Shown: in pieces, positions 1-9,001 of the stretch
Position numbering within the stretch: the first letter of the stretch is position 1
Layout of the letters: each line of letters opens with the position of its first letter
Source: Stutzerimonas stutzeri
GTDB lineage: Bacteria > Pseudomonadota > Gammaproteobacteria > Pseudomonadales > Pseudomonadaceae
Assembly: GCF_024448695.1 (NCBI RefSeq)
Contig: NZ_JAMOHY010000003.1
Location: 62,001-126,000, forward strand
Reading direction: 5' to 3'
Length of the DNA stretch: 64,000 bases
Made by a program: the position numbers and the translations under genes
Notes under the pieces: model-generated
Databases searched by the model: none
What the model saw: the letters and a program-made list of their open reading frames with translations, nothing else
Told to the model about the DNA's origin: nothing

Positions 1-105
1 GTAACGACGCTGCAGATAGTCGCCCAGGCGCTGCTCGGCGATCAGCTGGCGAACCTGCGCCAGCAGCGGCTCAGGGTAGCCGCGCAGGTACTTGAGATCG
101 GTCAT
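1..105 (-). CDS. Probable YgjP-like M48/DUF45 metallopeptidase, N-terminal fragment
   Basis: Only the first 35 codons are in the window; the gene runs off the left edge. The ATG lies 3 bp after the znuB stop, so it is probably co-transcribed with znuB. The start MTDLKYLRGYPEPLLAQVRQ resembles the N-terminus of the small YgjP/DUF45 zinc-metallopeptidase-like proteins found beside znu genes in Pseudomonas. The HExxH region that would settle this is outside the window, so the family assignment rests on the N-terminus and the position. Confidence 0.55.
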   Translation of the reverse strand, partial: MTDLKYLRGYPEPLLAQVRQLIAEQRLGDYLQRRY

Positions 106-108
106 AGC

Positions 109-894
109 TCAGGCCCTGCGAGGCCAGGCGAAGCTGAGCAGAAACAGTGCGGCGGCGCTGACCACGATGGACGGGCCGGCCGGGGTGTCCTCGTACCAGG
201 ACAGCGTCAGCCCCAGGCATACCGCGACGATACCCAGCACGCTGGCGCCAAAGGCCATCTGCTCCGGGGTGCGCGCATGGCGTTGCGCGGCGGCGGCGGG
301 AATGATCAGCAGCGCGGTGATCAGCAGCACGCCGACGATCTTCATCGCCACGGCGATCACCACCGCGATCAGCAACATCAGCGCCAGGCGAATGCCGGCC
401 ACCGGCAGGCCTTCGACCTTGGCCAGTTCCTCGTGCACGGTGATTGCCAGCAGAGGCCGCCAGAGCGGAATCAGCATCAGCAGCACCAGCGCGCTGCCGC
501 CGACGATCCAGGCCAGATCGCTCGGCCCGACGGCAAGCAGGTCGCCGAACAGGTAGCCCATCAGATCGACCCGCACGTCCTTCATGAAGCTCAGCGACAC
601 CAGCCCCAGCGACAGTGTGCTGTGGGCGAGGATGCCGAGCAGGGTGTCCGAGGCCAGCGGCTGGCGCTGTTGCAGGGTCACCAGCAGCAAGGCGAGCAGC
701 ACGCAGCCGACTGTCACTGCCAGGGTCAGGTTGACGTCGAGCATCAGCCCGAGGGCGACGCCGAACAGCGCGGCGTGGGACAGGGTGTCGCCGAAATAGG
801 CCATGCGCCGCCAGACGACGAACGAGCCGAGCGGGCCGGCGACCAATGCCAGGGCGAGGCCGGCGAGCAGGGCGTTGAGTAGGAAATCGGGCAT
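109..894 (-). CDS. znuB: Zinc ABC transporter permease ZnuB
   Basis: This 261-residue polytopic inner-membrane protein belongs to the ABC-3 metal permease family. It begins with hydrophobic segments (LLNALLAGLALALVAGPLGS) and carries the family motif around GDTLSHAALFGVALG near residues 35-50, which contacts the ATPase. It should form the channel for Zn2+ delivered by ZnuA and driven by ZnuC. It lies 12 bp downstream of znuC in a zur-znuC-znuB operon. Length and context are normal for the family. Zinc-dependent repression by Zur is expected from the shared operon. Confidence 0.95.
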   Translation of the reverse strand: MPDFLLNALLAGLALALVAGPLGSFVVWRRMAYFGDTLSHAALFGVALGLMLDVNLTLAVTVGCVLLALLLVTLQQRQPLASDTLLGILAHSTLSLGLVSLSFMKDVRVDLMGYLFGDLLAVGPSDLAWIVGGSALVLLMLIPLWRPLLAITVHEELAKVEGLPVAGIRLALMLLIAVVIAVAMKIVGVLLITALLIIPAAAAQRHARTPEQMAFGASVLGIVAVCLGLTLSWYEDTPAGPSIVVSAAALFLLSFAWPRRA

Positions 895-906
895 CGGAGG
901 CTCTGT

Positions 907-1677
907 CTAGTGCTTGCAGTTCGGGCCGTGGACGTGGGGTTTGCCGGTCACCACGCTGCCGTGCAGGTCGTGGCTATGGTCGTGCTGGTGGTGATAGATC
1001 GCCAGGCTGCGGGCATCCTGGCCGAACAGCTCGATGAAGGCCGGGTCGCTGCTGACCTGTTCCGGATGCCCCGAGCAGCAGACGTGACGGTTCAGGCAGA
1101 CCACTTGATCGGTTGCGCTCATCACCAGGTGCAAATCGTGGGAGACCATCAGCACGCCGCAGCCGTAGCGGTCGCGCAGCACGCCGATCAGCCGGTACAG
1201 TTCGGCCTGGCCAGCCACGTCCACGCCTTGCACAGGTTCATCCAGCACCAGCAGCTCCGGTTCGCGCAGCAGGGCGCGGGCGAGCAGCACGCGCTGCATC
1301 TCGCCGCCGGAAATCCTCTGCAGCGGGCTGTCGATGACGTGTTCGGCGCCCACCTCACCCAGCGCCGCCAGTGCGCGGGCGCGGTCGACGCCGGGCACCA
1401 GGCGCAGAAAGCGCAGCACCGACAAGGGTAGGGTGGCGTCGACATGCAGTTTCTGCGGCATGTAGCCGACGCGCAGCTTCGGCTTGCGCCAGACATGGCC
1501 ACGATCGGGCTTGAGCAGGCCCAGCACCGCACGCACCAGCGTGGTCTTGCCGGCACCGTTGGGACCGATCAGCGTGACGATTTCGCCACGATGCACCTGC
1601 AGTTGCGCGCCTTCCAGCACGTTCTGGTTGGCGAAGCGCACGTGGATGTCATCCAGCCGCAGCAGCACCTCGCTCAT
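907..1677 (-). CDS. znuC: Zinc ABC transporter ATP-binding protein ZnuC
   Basis: This ABC ATPase of about 256 residues energises zinc import through ZnuB. Visible are the Walker A loop GPNGAGKTT, the signature ISGGEMQRV, Walker [13 protein letters not shown] and the switch histidine in VSHDLH. The C-terminus is histidine-rich ([10 protein letters not shown] and a final HVHGPNCKH), as in other ZnuC proteins. I chose the ATG at 1677 because it overlaps the zur stop as ATGA; an in-frame ATG 15 bp upstream (1692) is the alternative. Confidence 0.95.
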   Translation of the reverse strand: MSEVLLRLDDIHVRFANQNVLEGAQLQVHRGEIVTLIGPNGAGKTTLVRAVLGLLKPDRGHVWRKPKLRVGYMPQKLHVDATLPLSVLRFLRLVPGVDRARALAALGEVGAEHVIDSPLQRISGGEMQRVLLARALLREPELLVLDEPVQGVDVAGQAELYRLIGVLRDRYGCGVLMVSHDLHLVMSATDQVVCLNRHVCCSGHPEQVSSDPAFIELFGQDARSLAIYHHQHDHSHDLHGSVVTGKPHVHGPNCKH

Positions 1678-2159
1678 GCGGCGCTCCGGCATGGTGCGCA
1701 GAGGCCGACCACTTCAACAGTCTGGCCTTCGACGACAAAGTCTACGGTGCGTGCGGCGGCATCGATGGCCTCGGCAATCGCCCGCTGCTCCAGTTCGATG
1801 GCGGTGTGGCAGCTGCGACAGATGAGGAACTGGCCCTGATGCGGGTGCTCGGGACGGTTGCAGCCCATGAAGGCGTTGAGCGATGCGATGCGATGCACCA
1901 GACCGTTCTCCAGCAGGAAATCCAGCGCCCGATAGACGGTGGGCGGTGCGGCACGACGACCGTCCTGCTCGCTTAACGACGCGAGAATGTCGTAGGCGCC
2001 GAGGGGCTTGTGGCTCTGCCAGACCAGCTCCAGCACACGCTTGCGCAAGGCGGTCAGGCGCACGCCCTGGCGCGCGCAAAGGCTGTCGGCTTCGGCCAGC
2101 GCATGGCTGACGCAATGGTCGTGGTCGTGAGGCGTGCAGGCCAGCGGAGTTTTGGACAT
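1674..2159 (-). CDS. zur: Zinc uptake regulator Zur (Fur family)
   Basis: This 161-residue Fur-family repressor is the first gene of zur-znuC-znuB. The N-terminal winged helix contains [12 protein letters not shown] and [20 protein letters not shown]. The dimerisation/metal domain has the CRSCHTAIE and LCAPCRS cysteine pairs that hold the structural zinc, and a histidine-rich start ([10 protein letters not shown]). With Zn2+ it should repress both its own operon and the divergent znuA from the 63-bp shared intergenic region. Confidence 0.95.
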   Translation of the reverse strand: MSKTPLACTPHDHDHCVSHALAEADSLCARQGVRLTALRKRVLELVWQSHKPLGAYDILASLSEQDGRRAAPPTVYRALDFLLENGLVHRIASLNAFMGCNRPEHPHQGQFLICRSCHTAIELEQRAIAEAIDAAARTVDFVVEGQTVEVVGLCAPCRSAA

Positions 2160-2184
2160 GGGCAGCGACGTGATAGTGGAGAGA

Positions 2185-2199
2185 CGTTATTATGTACCA
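2185..2199. promoter_or_regulatory. Candidate Zur box between zur and znuA
   Basis: The site reads CGTTATTATGTACCA. It matches about 10 of 14 informative positions of the imperfect palindrome TGTTATAnTATAACA known for gammaproteobacterial Zur. It lies in the only intergenic space shared by the divergent zur and znuA genes, where a single operator could control both directions. This is a motif match by eye, not a scored search. Confidence 0.55.
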
Positions 2200-2222
2200 A
2201 TTTCGAACATCGAGTGCTGCCC

Positions 2223-3257
2223 GTGATCCGTCTTTTCTCCCTTCCCTTACTTGCGACGCTGCTTGCTGGCGCCGCGTCCGCCCACGCCGAAGTTCGTGTG
2301 CTGACCAGCATCAAGCCGCTACAGCTGATCGCCGCGGCGGTACAGGATGGCGTCGGTGAGCCGGATGTCCTGCTGCCGGCCAGTGCTTCGGCGCATCATT
2401 ATTCGCTGCGACCGTCCGACGTACGGCGTATCCGCGATGCGCAGCTGTTCTACTGGATCGGCCCGGATCTGGAGAGCTTCCTGCCGCGTGCGCTGAGCGC
2501 TCGCGAAGGCACGACCGTGGCGGTGCAGGACCTGCCGAAGCTGACCCTGCGTCGTTTTGGTGATGCGCACGCGCACGACGAGGCTGAACATCACGATCAC
2601 GACGATCACGACGATCACGACGATCACGACGATCACGACGATCACGACGGTCATGATCATGATGCTCACGGGCATGAAGAGGTTGCGCATGGCGAGACCC
2701 CCCATGCCGACGAGCACGACCACGACCATCGTCCGGGCACACTCGATGCGCACCTGTGGCTGCTGCCGGCCAATGCCCTGATCATCGCCGAGCGCATGGC
2801 GGCTGACCTGGCCGCCACGGATCCGGCCAATGCACAGCGCTATCAGGCCAACTCGACCGCCTTCGCCCAGCGCATCGAGGCGCTCGATGCGCGCCTCAAG
2901 CAGCGCTTCACCAGGGTGCAGAACAAGCCGTTCTTCGTTTTCCATGAGGCCTACGACTACTTCGAGGCGGCTTACGGTCTGCGCCATGCCGGCGTATTCA
3001 GTGTCGGTGGTGAGGCGCAACCCGGCGCCCGGCATGTCGCAGCCATGCGCCAGCGGCTGCAGCAGGCCGGGCCGAGCTGCGTGTTCAGCGAACCCCCGAC
3101 GCGCCCACGTCTGGCCGACACCCTGACCGCCGGCCTGCCGGTGAAAATGGCCGAACTGGACGTGCTGGGCGTAGGTTTGCCCGTGGACGTCCATGGCTAC
3201 GAGCGGCTTGTGGAAAATCTGGGCAACACCCTGGCCGAGTGCCTGGAATCGCTCTGA
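2223..3257 (+). CDS. znuA: Zinc ABC transporter periplasmic binding protein ZnuA
   Basis: This cluster A-I metal-binding protein of about 344 residues captures periplasmic Zn2+ for ZnuBC. A signal peptide (MIRLFSLPLLATLLAGAASA) precedes EVRVLTSIKPLQLI, and ligand histidines are expected at SASAHHYSLRPSD, DAHLWLLP and FVFHEAYDYF. Between about residues 115 and 175 is an acidic histidine-rich loop containing a run of DHD units, typical of high-affinity zinc binders but longer than usual. No ATG fits; the GTG at 2223 gives the best signal peptide, and a GTG at 2214 is also possible. Confidence 0.93.
   Translation: MIRLFSLPLLATLLAGAASAHAEVRVLTSIKPLQLIAAAVQDGVGEPDVLLPASASAHHYSLRPSDVRRIRDAQLFYWIGPDLESFLPRALSAREGTTVAVQDLPKLTLRRFGDAHAHDEAEHHDHDDHDDHDDHDDHDDHDGHDHDAHGHEEVAHGETPHADEHDHDHRPGTLDAHLWLLPANALIIAERMAADLAATDPANAQRYQANSTAFAQRIEALDARLKQRFTRVQNKPFFVFHEAYDYFEAAYGLRHAGVFSVGGEAQPGARHVAAMRQRLQQAGPSCVFSEPPTRPRLADTLTAGLPVKMAELDVLGVGLPVDVHGYERLVENLGNTLAECLESL
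2595..2648 (+). repeat. Six perfect 9-bp tandem repeats in the znuA histidine loop
   Basis: GATCACGAC is repeated six times without a mismatch, encoding six consecutive Asp-His-Asp units, and degenerate copies continue downstream. The 9-bp period keeps the frame, so slippage would change the number of zinc-binding units without breaking the gene. Confidence 0.97.
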
Positions 3258-3432
3258 CCAACGGTTTCATGGCGTCACCTGTCCTGGCTGGACGCCGCGG
3301 CCATTGATCCGGAATGCGCGATTTTCATGCGTATCCGTGAGCTAGATTGATAACGGTCAGGTGCCATTCTCGCCGGCATGGCATAAGCTTCGCGCTTCGA
3401 TTTTTCCCATACGACACGAGGATGCGCAGCGC

Positions 3433-5583
3433 ATGGCGAAGACGGTCGGGCCGGTCGCGGCAGAGAACACAACCACTTCCAGCATTCCCCTGCAGGTGGC
3501 CTCCGAGGATATCTGGGCGCAGAAGTATCGCCTCACCAGCAAGGATGGTGCTGCAGTCGATGCGGACGTGGACGCCACCTGGCAGCGGGTTGCACGGGCG
3601 CTGGCCGAAGTGGAAGCGCAGGACACCCGCGAGCTCTGGTACCAGCAGTTTCTCTGGGCGCTGCGCAATGGCGCCATCCCTGCCGGGCGTATCATTTCCA
3701 ACGCCGGCGCGCAGGCCTACAAACCGGCCACCTCGACGATCAACTGCACCGTATCCGGCACCATCGACGACTCGATGGACGAGATCCTTGGCAAGGTCCA
3801 CGAAGCCGGGCTGACGCTCAAGGCCGGCTGCGGGATTGGCTACGAATTCAGCACCCTGCGTCCGCGCGGCTCCTTCGTTTCGGGTGCCGGCGCGCACACC
3901 AGCGGGCCGCTGTCGTTCATGGATATCTTCGACAAGATGTGCTTCACCGTCAGCTCCGCCGGCGGTCGCCGTGGCGCACAGATGGGCACCTTCGACGTCG
4001 GCCATCCGGACGTGCGCGAATTCATCCGCGCCAAGCGTGAAGATGGCCGTCTGCGCCAGTTCAACCTCAGCCTGCTGATCACTGACGAGTTCATGCAAGC
4101 CGTCGAAGCCGACGGCGAATGGCCGCTGATTTTCCCGCTGCACCTCAAGGAAAAGGCCGAACTCGATCTGGACGATCCCGAGCAGGTGGTCTGGCGCGAG
4201 TGGCCGACCCATGAGAGCTACATTGTTCGCGATGACGGTCTGGTTGCCTGCAAGATCTACGGCAGGGTCAAGGCGCGGCATCTGTGGGACATGATCATGG
4301 TCTCCACCTACGACTATGCCGAGCCGGGCTTCATTCTCATCGACCGCGTCAACCAGTTGAACAACAACTGGTGGTGTGAGGCGATTCGCGCCACCAATCC
4401 ATGCGGCGAACAACCGCTGCCGCCCTACGGTTCCTGCCTGCTGGGCTCGATCAACCTGACCCGCTTCGTCATTGATCCCTTCGGCGAGGAAGCACGCTTC
4501 GACTGGGACAAATACCGCGAAGTGGTGCGCCTGTTCACCCGCATGCTCGACAACGTGGTGGAGATCAACGGTCTGCCGCTGGCACGTCAGCGCCACGAGA
4601 TCGAACACAAGCGTCGTCATGGCATGGGCTTCCTTGGTCTCGGTTCGGCCCTGACCCTGCTCAAGCTGCGCTACGGCAGTCCGGAAGCCTGCGTGTTCAC
4701 CGAAGAAGTCGCCCGCGAAATGGCCCTGGTCGGCTGGCAGGTGGCGCTCGAACTGTCCCGCGAAAAAGGCCCGGCGCCGCTGCTTGCGGAGACTTTCGAG
4801 GTCACCGCCGAGATGCTGCGCAAACGTCCGGAAATGAAGAAGGACGGCTACCAGGTGGGTGATCAGGTGCCGGGCCGCGTCTTGCACGCCAAGTACTCGC
4901 GCTACATGCAGAAGATCGCCGAGTACGCACCGGAGCTGATCGAGTCACTGGCCGAGGAGGGTGCGCGCTTTACTCACCACAGCTCCATCGCACCGACCGG
5001 CACCATCAGCCTGAGTCTGGCCAATAACGCTTCCAACGGCATCGAGCCGAGCTTTGCCCATCACTACTCGCGCAACCTGATCCGCGCTGGCCGCAAGGCC
5101 AAGGAAAAGATCGAGGTGTTCAGCTACGAGTTGCTGGCCTACCGCACGCTGATCAACGAGCGCGCCAAGCCGGGCTCCGAAGAGCCGGGCGAGAAACTGC
5201 CGGATTATTTCATCACGGCTGATGACATCACGCCGACGCAGCATGTGGATATCCAGGCCGCCGCGCAGAAATGGGTCGACTCCTCGATTTCCAAGACCGC
5301 CAACGTGCCCACCGATTACCCGTTCGAGGCGTTCAAGGATATCTACCGCTACGCCTGGCGCCAGGGCCTCAAGGGCTGCACCACCTTCCGCTTCAACCCG
5401 GCGGCATTCCAGGGCGTGCTGGTCAAGGAGTCGGATCTGGAGAAGACCCTCTACCGCTTCACCCTCGAAGACGGCAGCGTGGTCGAGCTCAAGGGCAATC
5501 AGGAAGTGGAATACGACGGCGAGGTGAACAGTGCCGCCAACCTCTTCGATGCACTCAAAGAAGGTTATTACGGCAAGTACTGA
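3433..5583 (+). CDS. nrdJa: Class II (B12-dependent) ribonucleotide reductase, large part NrdJa
   Basis: This 716-residue protein reduces ribonucleotides to deoxyribonucleotides using adenosylcobalamin, independently of oxygen. It has the class I/II barrel signatures: STINCTVSG, KAGCGIGYEFSTLRPRGS, and the finger-loop NPCGEQ with Cys near residue 324. As in other Pseudomonas the enzyme is split, with the zinc-finger end encoded by the next gene. The ATG at 3433 is preceded by a CGAGGA element; an in-frame ATG at 3361 would add an uncharacteristic leader. No cobalamin riboswitch was recognised upstream. Confidence 0.93.
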   Translation: MAKTVGPVAAENTTTSSIPLQVASEDIWAQKYRLTSKDGAAVDADVDATWQRVARALAEVEAQDTRELWYQQFLWALRNGAIPAGRIISNAGAQAYKPATSTINCTVSGTIDDSMDEILGKVHEAGLTLKAGCGIGYEFSTLRPRGSFVSGAGAHTSGPLSFMDIFDKMCFTVSSAGGRRGAQMGTFDVGHPDVREFIRAKREDGRLRQFNLSLLITDEFMQAVEADGEWPLIFPLHLKEKAELDLDDPEQVVWREWPTHESYIVRDDGLVACKIYGRVKARHLWDMIMVSTYDYAEPGFILIDRVNQLNNNWWCEAIRATNPCGEQPLPPYGSCLLGSINLTRFVIDPFGEEARFDWDKYREVVRLFTRMLDNVVEINGLPLARQRHEIEHKRRHGMGFLGLGSALTLLKLRYGSPEACVFTEEVAREMALVGWQVALELSREKGPAPLLAETFEVTAEMLRKRPEMKKDGYQVGDQVPGRVLHAKYSRYMQKIAEYAPELIESLAEEGARFTHHSSIAPTGTISLSLANNASNGIEPSFAHHYSRNLIRAGRKAKEKIEVFSYELLAYRTLINERAKPGSEEPGEKLPDYFITADDITPTQHVDIQAAAQKWVDSSISKTANVPTDYPFEAFKDIYRYAWRQGLKGCTTFRFNPAAFQGVLVKESDLEKTLYRFTLEDGSVVELKGNQEVEYDGEVNSAANLFDALKEGYYGKY

Positions 5584-5644
5584 GCCGGCCTGTCATCCGA
5601 TTGATAGCCGGGCGGCCCGCGCCGCCCGGATGGAGAGAACCGCA

Positions 5645-6340
5645 ATGACCGTAAAGATCACTCAGCGCATCAAGGGCTTCAAGGTCGTCGATGAAACCAT
5701 CGAGCGACCCCTGGCGCCCGCCGAGCAGAAGTCCGCCAAGCCCAACGTGGTGGAGATGGATGAGAGCCTGCAGCGGCCGGAAACCCTGGTTGGCATGACC
5801 TACAAGATCAAGTCGCCGCTGTTCGAGCATGCGCTCTATGTCACCGTCAACGACATCGTGCTCAATGCCGGTACGCCCCATGAGCAGCGTCGTCCCTTCG
5901 AGATCTTCATCAACTCGAAGAACATGGATCATTTCCAGTGGATCGTCGCGCTTACCCGCATTATGTCGGCAGTATTCCGCAAGGGCGGCGACTGCACCTT
6001 CCTGGTGGAAGAGCTCAAGGCGGTCTTCGACCCGCGTGGCGGTTACCTGAAGAAGGGCGGCGTCTACATGCCCTCCATCGTTGCCGAGATTGGCGGCGTG
6101 CTGGAGCGTCACCTGATCGCCATCGGCATGCTCGAAGGTCAGGCGCTGGATGAAAGCCAGCTCAAGTACCTGGCCGAAAAGCGGGCCGCCTACGAAGCCA
6201 GCCAGGGTGCCGTGGCACTGGAGCCGGGCGACGGCTTCCCCGCTGGCGCACAGCTGTGCAACAAGTGCAGCACCCAGGCCGTGGTACAGATGGATGGTTG
6301 CGCCACCTGTCTGAACTGCGGCAATTCCAAGTGCGGTTGA
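5645..6340 (+). CDS. nrdJb: Class II ribonucleotide reductase, C-terminal part NrdJb
   Basis: This 231-residue protein is the separately encoded second part of the B12-dependent reductase and is needed with NrdJa for activity in Pseudomonas. It ends in a cysteine-rich tail (LCNKCSTQ, CATCLNCGNSKCG) that fits zinc binding and redox relay to the active site. The start at 5645 has a GGAGAG ribosome-binding site 8 bp upstream. It is 61 bp behind nrdJa and certainly in the same transcript. Confidence 0.92.
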   Translation: MTVKITQRIKGFKVVDETIERPLAPAEQKSAKPNVVEMDESLQRPETLVGMTYKIKSPLFEHALYVTVNDIVLNAGTPHEQRRPFEIFINSKNMDHFQWIVALTRIMSAVFRKGGDCTFLVEELKAVFDPRGGYLKKGGVYMPSIVAEIGGVLERHLIAIGMLEGQALDESQLKYLAEKRAAYEASQGAVALEPGDGFPAGAQLCNKCSTQAVVQMDGCATCLNCGNSKCG

Positions 6341-6374
6341 TTAGCCGGCTGAGACCATAGGTCACGCATGCATG

Positions 6375-6429
6375 CGCGGCTGAAGCCGCTCCCACGTTGA
6401 TGTGTCTGGTGGGAGCGGCTTCAGCCGCG
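6375..6429. repeat. REP-like perfect inverted repeat between nrdJb and ppnN
   Basis: Two 21-bp arms (6375-6395 and 6409-6429) are perfect reverse complements around a 13-bp loop. They contain the GCTGAAGCCGC core seen in Pseudomonas intergenic REP elements, and a related copy occurs near 59254. The element separates convergent genes and may also act as a bidirectional terminator. Confidence 0.85.
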
Positions 6430-6437
6430 AAGCTTTT

Positions 6438-7811
6438 TCAGCTCACCACGCGGTAGCAGGGCTCGTAGGGGCGTCCACCCGGCAATTTCATCCGATGCTG
6501 CGCGACGAAGGCCTGCAGGAGCGCGTCCAGCGGTTTCATGATTGCCGGGTCGCCATGTATCTCGTAGCGACCGAACTGCTCGATGCGACGGATGCCCTTG
6601 TCCTTCACATTGCCGGCGACGATCCCGGAAAACGCCCGGCGCAGGTTGGCCGCAAGTTCATGGGGCGGCACATCGCGGGTCAGTTGCAGGCCGGCCATGT
6701 TCTCGTGCGTGGGGTCGAAGGGGTGCTGGAAGCTTTCTTCGATCTTCAGCAGCCAGTTGAAATGGAAGGCGTCGTTGCGTTCGCAGCGGAAATCCTTCAC
6801 CGCCTTCAGTCCCTTGACCATCTGCCGGGCCACTTCGGCCGGGTTGTTGATGATGATCTGGTAGCGCTGCTGGGCGGCTTCACCCAGGGTGGCGCCAACG
6901 AAGGCGTGCAGCTGCTGCAGGTAGGGTGCCGCTTCATCCGGCCCGGTAAGAATCACCGGCAGGGGTATGTCCTGGTTGTCCGGGTGCAGCAGGATGCCGA
7001 GCAGATAGAGAAACTCCTCCGCCGTGCCCACGCCGCCCGGGAAGATGATGATGCCGTGGCCGATCCGCACGAAGGCCTCCAGACGTTTTTCGATATCCGG
7101 CAGGATCACCAGCTCGTTGACGATTGGGTTCGGCGCCTCGGCGGCGATGATCCCCGGCTCGGTCAGACCCAGGTAGCGCCCGCCGACCAGACGTTGCTTG
7201 GCGTGGGCAATGGTGGCGCCCTTCATCGGGCCTTTCATCACCCCCGGCCCGCAGCCGGTGCAGATATTCAGGTTGCGCAGGCCCAGTTCGTGACCGACGC
7301 GCTTGCTGTACTGATACTCCTCACTGCTGATCGAGTGTCCACCCCAGCACACGGCCATGTTCGGTTCGGCGCCGGGATGCAGGGTGCGGGCATTGCGCAA
7401 CAGGTGAAACACATAGTCGGTGATGCCCTGTGAAGTGCTCAGGTCGATACGCGTGCTGCACAGTTCGTTCTCGGTATAGACGATGTCGCGCAGTGCACTG
7501 AACAGCATTTCGCGGGTGCTGGCGATCATATGGCCGTCGACGAAGGCGTCGGCAGGCGCGTTGATCAGCTCCAGGCGCACGCCACGGTCCTGCTGGTGGA
7601 TGCGCACCTCGAAGTCCTCGTAGGCCTCAAGAATGGTCTTGGCGTTGTCGATATGCGCGCCGGTATTGAGAATTGCCAGAGCGCACTGGCGGAACAGCGC
7701 ATAGGTGCTGCCTGAGCCGGCTTCGCTCAGCTGCTGGACTTCCCGTTGGGACAGCGTTTCCAGACTGCCTTTGGGGTGTACCGAGGCATCGATTACATAG
7801 CGTGAAGTCAT
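6438..7811 (-). CDS. ppnN: Nucleotide 5'-monophosphate nucleosidase PpnN (YgdH family)
   Basis: This 457-residue enzyme, close in length to E. coli PpnN (454), hydrolyses the N-glycosidic bond of purine and pyrimidine monophosphates. It carries the LOG/lysine-decarboxylase-like signatures CGPGVMKGPMKGAT (near residue 187) and PGGVGTAEEF (near 258). In E. coli the enzyme is activated by (p)ppGpp, which is family knowledge. The start MTSRYVIDA at 7811 follows AGGGAAA; an upstream in-frame extension lacks family character. Confidence 0.93.
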   Translation of the reverse strand: MTSRYVIDASVHPKGSLETLSQREVQQLSEAGSGSTYALFRQCALAILNTGAHIDNAKTILEAYEDFEVRIHQQDRGVRLELINAPADAFVDGHMIASTREMLFSALRDIVYTENELCSTRIDLSTSQGITDYVFHLLRNARTLHPGAEPNMAVCWGGHSISSEEYQYSKRVGHELGLRNLNICTGCGPGVMKGPMKGATIAHAKQRLVGGRYLGLTEPGIIAAEAPNPIVNELVILPDIEKRLEAFVRIGHGIIIFPGGVGTAEEFLYLLGILLHPDNQDIPLPVILTGPDEAAPYLQQLHAFVGATLGEAAQQRYQIIINNPAEVARQMVKGLKAVKDFRCERNDAFHFNWLLKIEESFQHPFDPTHENMAGLQLTRDVPPHELAANLRRAFSGIVAGNVKDKGIRRIEQFGRYEIHGDPAIMKPLDALLQAFVAQHRMKLPGGRPYEPCYRVVS

Positions 7812-8020
7812 TCGTGTTTCCCTGAAGACAATGCCGCCGGCCCGCAAGGGCACAGGTGCATCAGGATGGTGAGTGATCAGCCCAACAGCAGCGAGGTTAC
7901 AGCGGGCAATGGTCAAGGGTGGTTTATCTTAACAGGTCGTTTTTCGACGGCCTGTTACCGCACTCGTCAGAAGGATCACGGGCGGAGAGGACAGACGCCG
8001 GCAGCGGAAAAACGTTCCCG

Positions 8021-8971
8021 TCAGAAGGCGAACGGCAGTGCGCTGTGGAAATGCTGGCGTGCGCGGAGCAGGCGGTGCAGTTCCTCGGGGTCCTTGACCA
8101 GCACCTGCTGGCCAGCGACCTGCTGTGCGGCGACCAGTCGCGAGAGCCAGAAACGTACGCAGGCCATGCGCAGCATCGGCTGCCACAGCTCGGCTTCGGC
8201 GGGGGTGAAGCGGCGCAGGGCAGAGTAGGCTGCCAGCAGAGGCCTGCTGCGCTCCTCGTCGATTTCACCGTTGGGGTGTGAGCACCAGTCGTTCACTGCA
8301 ATTGCCACGTCATAGAGCATCGGCCCCGAGCAGGCGTTGTAGAAGTCGATCACGCCGGTCAGGTGGCTGCCTTCAAACAATACGTTGTCGCGGAACAGAT
8401 CGGCATGCAGGTTGGCCCTGGGCAGTGACCGAAACTTCGGCTTCAACTCGGCAATTTCTGCCAGGCCATCGCGCAGCAGCGGCAGTTGCGCGTCGGGCAG
8501 GTTCAAGGCCAGGCTCGGCCCTTCCCGCTGCATCCAGTCCGGCCCACGGTCGCTGGGGCGTTCCAGAATTCGCTCGCGGGTCGCCAGGTGAATGCGTGCC
8601 AGCAGGCGCCCCACTTCCGAGCAGTGCGCGGCATTCGGCGCCGTAACGTGCCGGCCCGGCAGGCGCGGCTGCAGCAAAGCCGGTTTTTCCGCCAGCGAGC
8701 CCATCGCTGCCCCTTCGGCAGTGCGTACGGCGTAAGGCACCGGGATGCGGGCCTGATGCAGCACGTCGAGCAGCTCGATGAAGAACGGCATGTCCTGTAC
8801 CGGCCCGCGTTCGATCAGCGTGAGGACATATTCCCCCTGCTCCAGGCTGACGAAGAAGTTGCTGTTCTCGGTGCCGGCGACGATGCCCTGGAAGTCGCGC
8901 AGGCGCCCGAGCCTGTAGGGTGTCAGAAAGGCCTCCAGCTCATGCTGCTCAAGCGGCGTGAATACGGACAT
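8021..8971 (-). CDS. thrB: Homoserine kinase ThrB (APH-fold type)
   Basis: This 316-residue cytosolic kinase phosphorylates L-homoserine for threonine synthesis. It belongs to the aminoglycoside-phosphotransferase-like class used by Pseudomonas rather than the GHMP kinase of enterics. The catalytic loop LHADLFRDNVLF and the metal-binding GVIDFYNACSGP are intact. It is directly downstream of the DUF2782 gene (30 bp), with polA divergent from that pair, as in PAO1. Confidence 0.93.
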   Translation of the reverse strand: MSVFTPLEQHELEAFLTPYRLGRLRDFQGIVAGTENSNFFVSLEQGEYVLTLIERGPVQDMPFFIELLDVLHQARIPVPYAVRTAEGAAMGSLAEKPALLQPRLPGRHVTAPNAAHCSEVGRLLARIHLATRERILERPSDRGPDWMQREGPSLALNLPDAQLPLLRDGLAEIAELKPKFRSLPRANLHADLFRDNVLFEGSHLTGVIDFYNACSGPMLYDVAIAVNDWCSHPNGEIDEERSRPLLAAYSALRRFTPAEAELWQPMLRMACVRFWLSRLVAAQQVAGQQVLVKDPEELHRLLRARQHFHSALPFAF

Positions 8972-9001
8972 GACGTGCCAGACCTCGATAGATGACGACG
9001 C

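Noticed and set aside
2595-2648. Tandem repeats that could suggest a CRISPR array
   Set aside because: Units are 9 bp with no spacers and encode a histidine-rich loop in frame.
2319-3194. Minus-strand frame with a long VIVVIVVIV run, looking like a membrane helix
   Set aside because: It is only the antisense translation of the GATCACGAC repeats of znuA.
3258-3432. Possible cobalamin riboswitch upstream of nrdJa
   Set aside because: I looked for the B12-box pattern and supporting helices and did not find them in these 175 bp.
3325-4887. Open frame of 520 codons on the minus strand
   Set aside because: It is the exact antisense of nrdJa in a GC-rich gene. No ribosome-binding site and histidine/glutamine-rich antisense composition.
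7929-7957. Hairpin TAACAGG...CCTGTTA between thrB and ppnN
   Set aside because: It can fold but has mismatches and no T-run on the minus strand; too weak to call a terminator.
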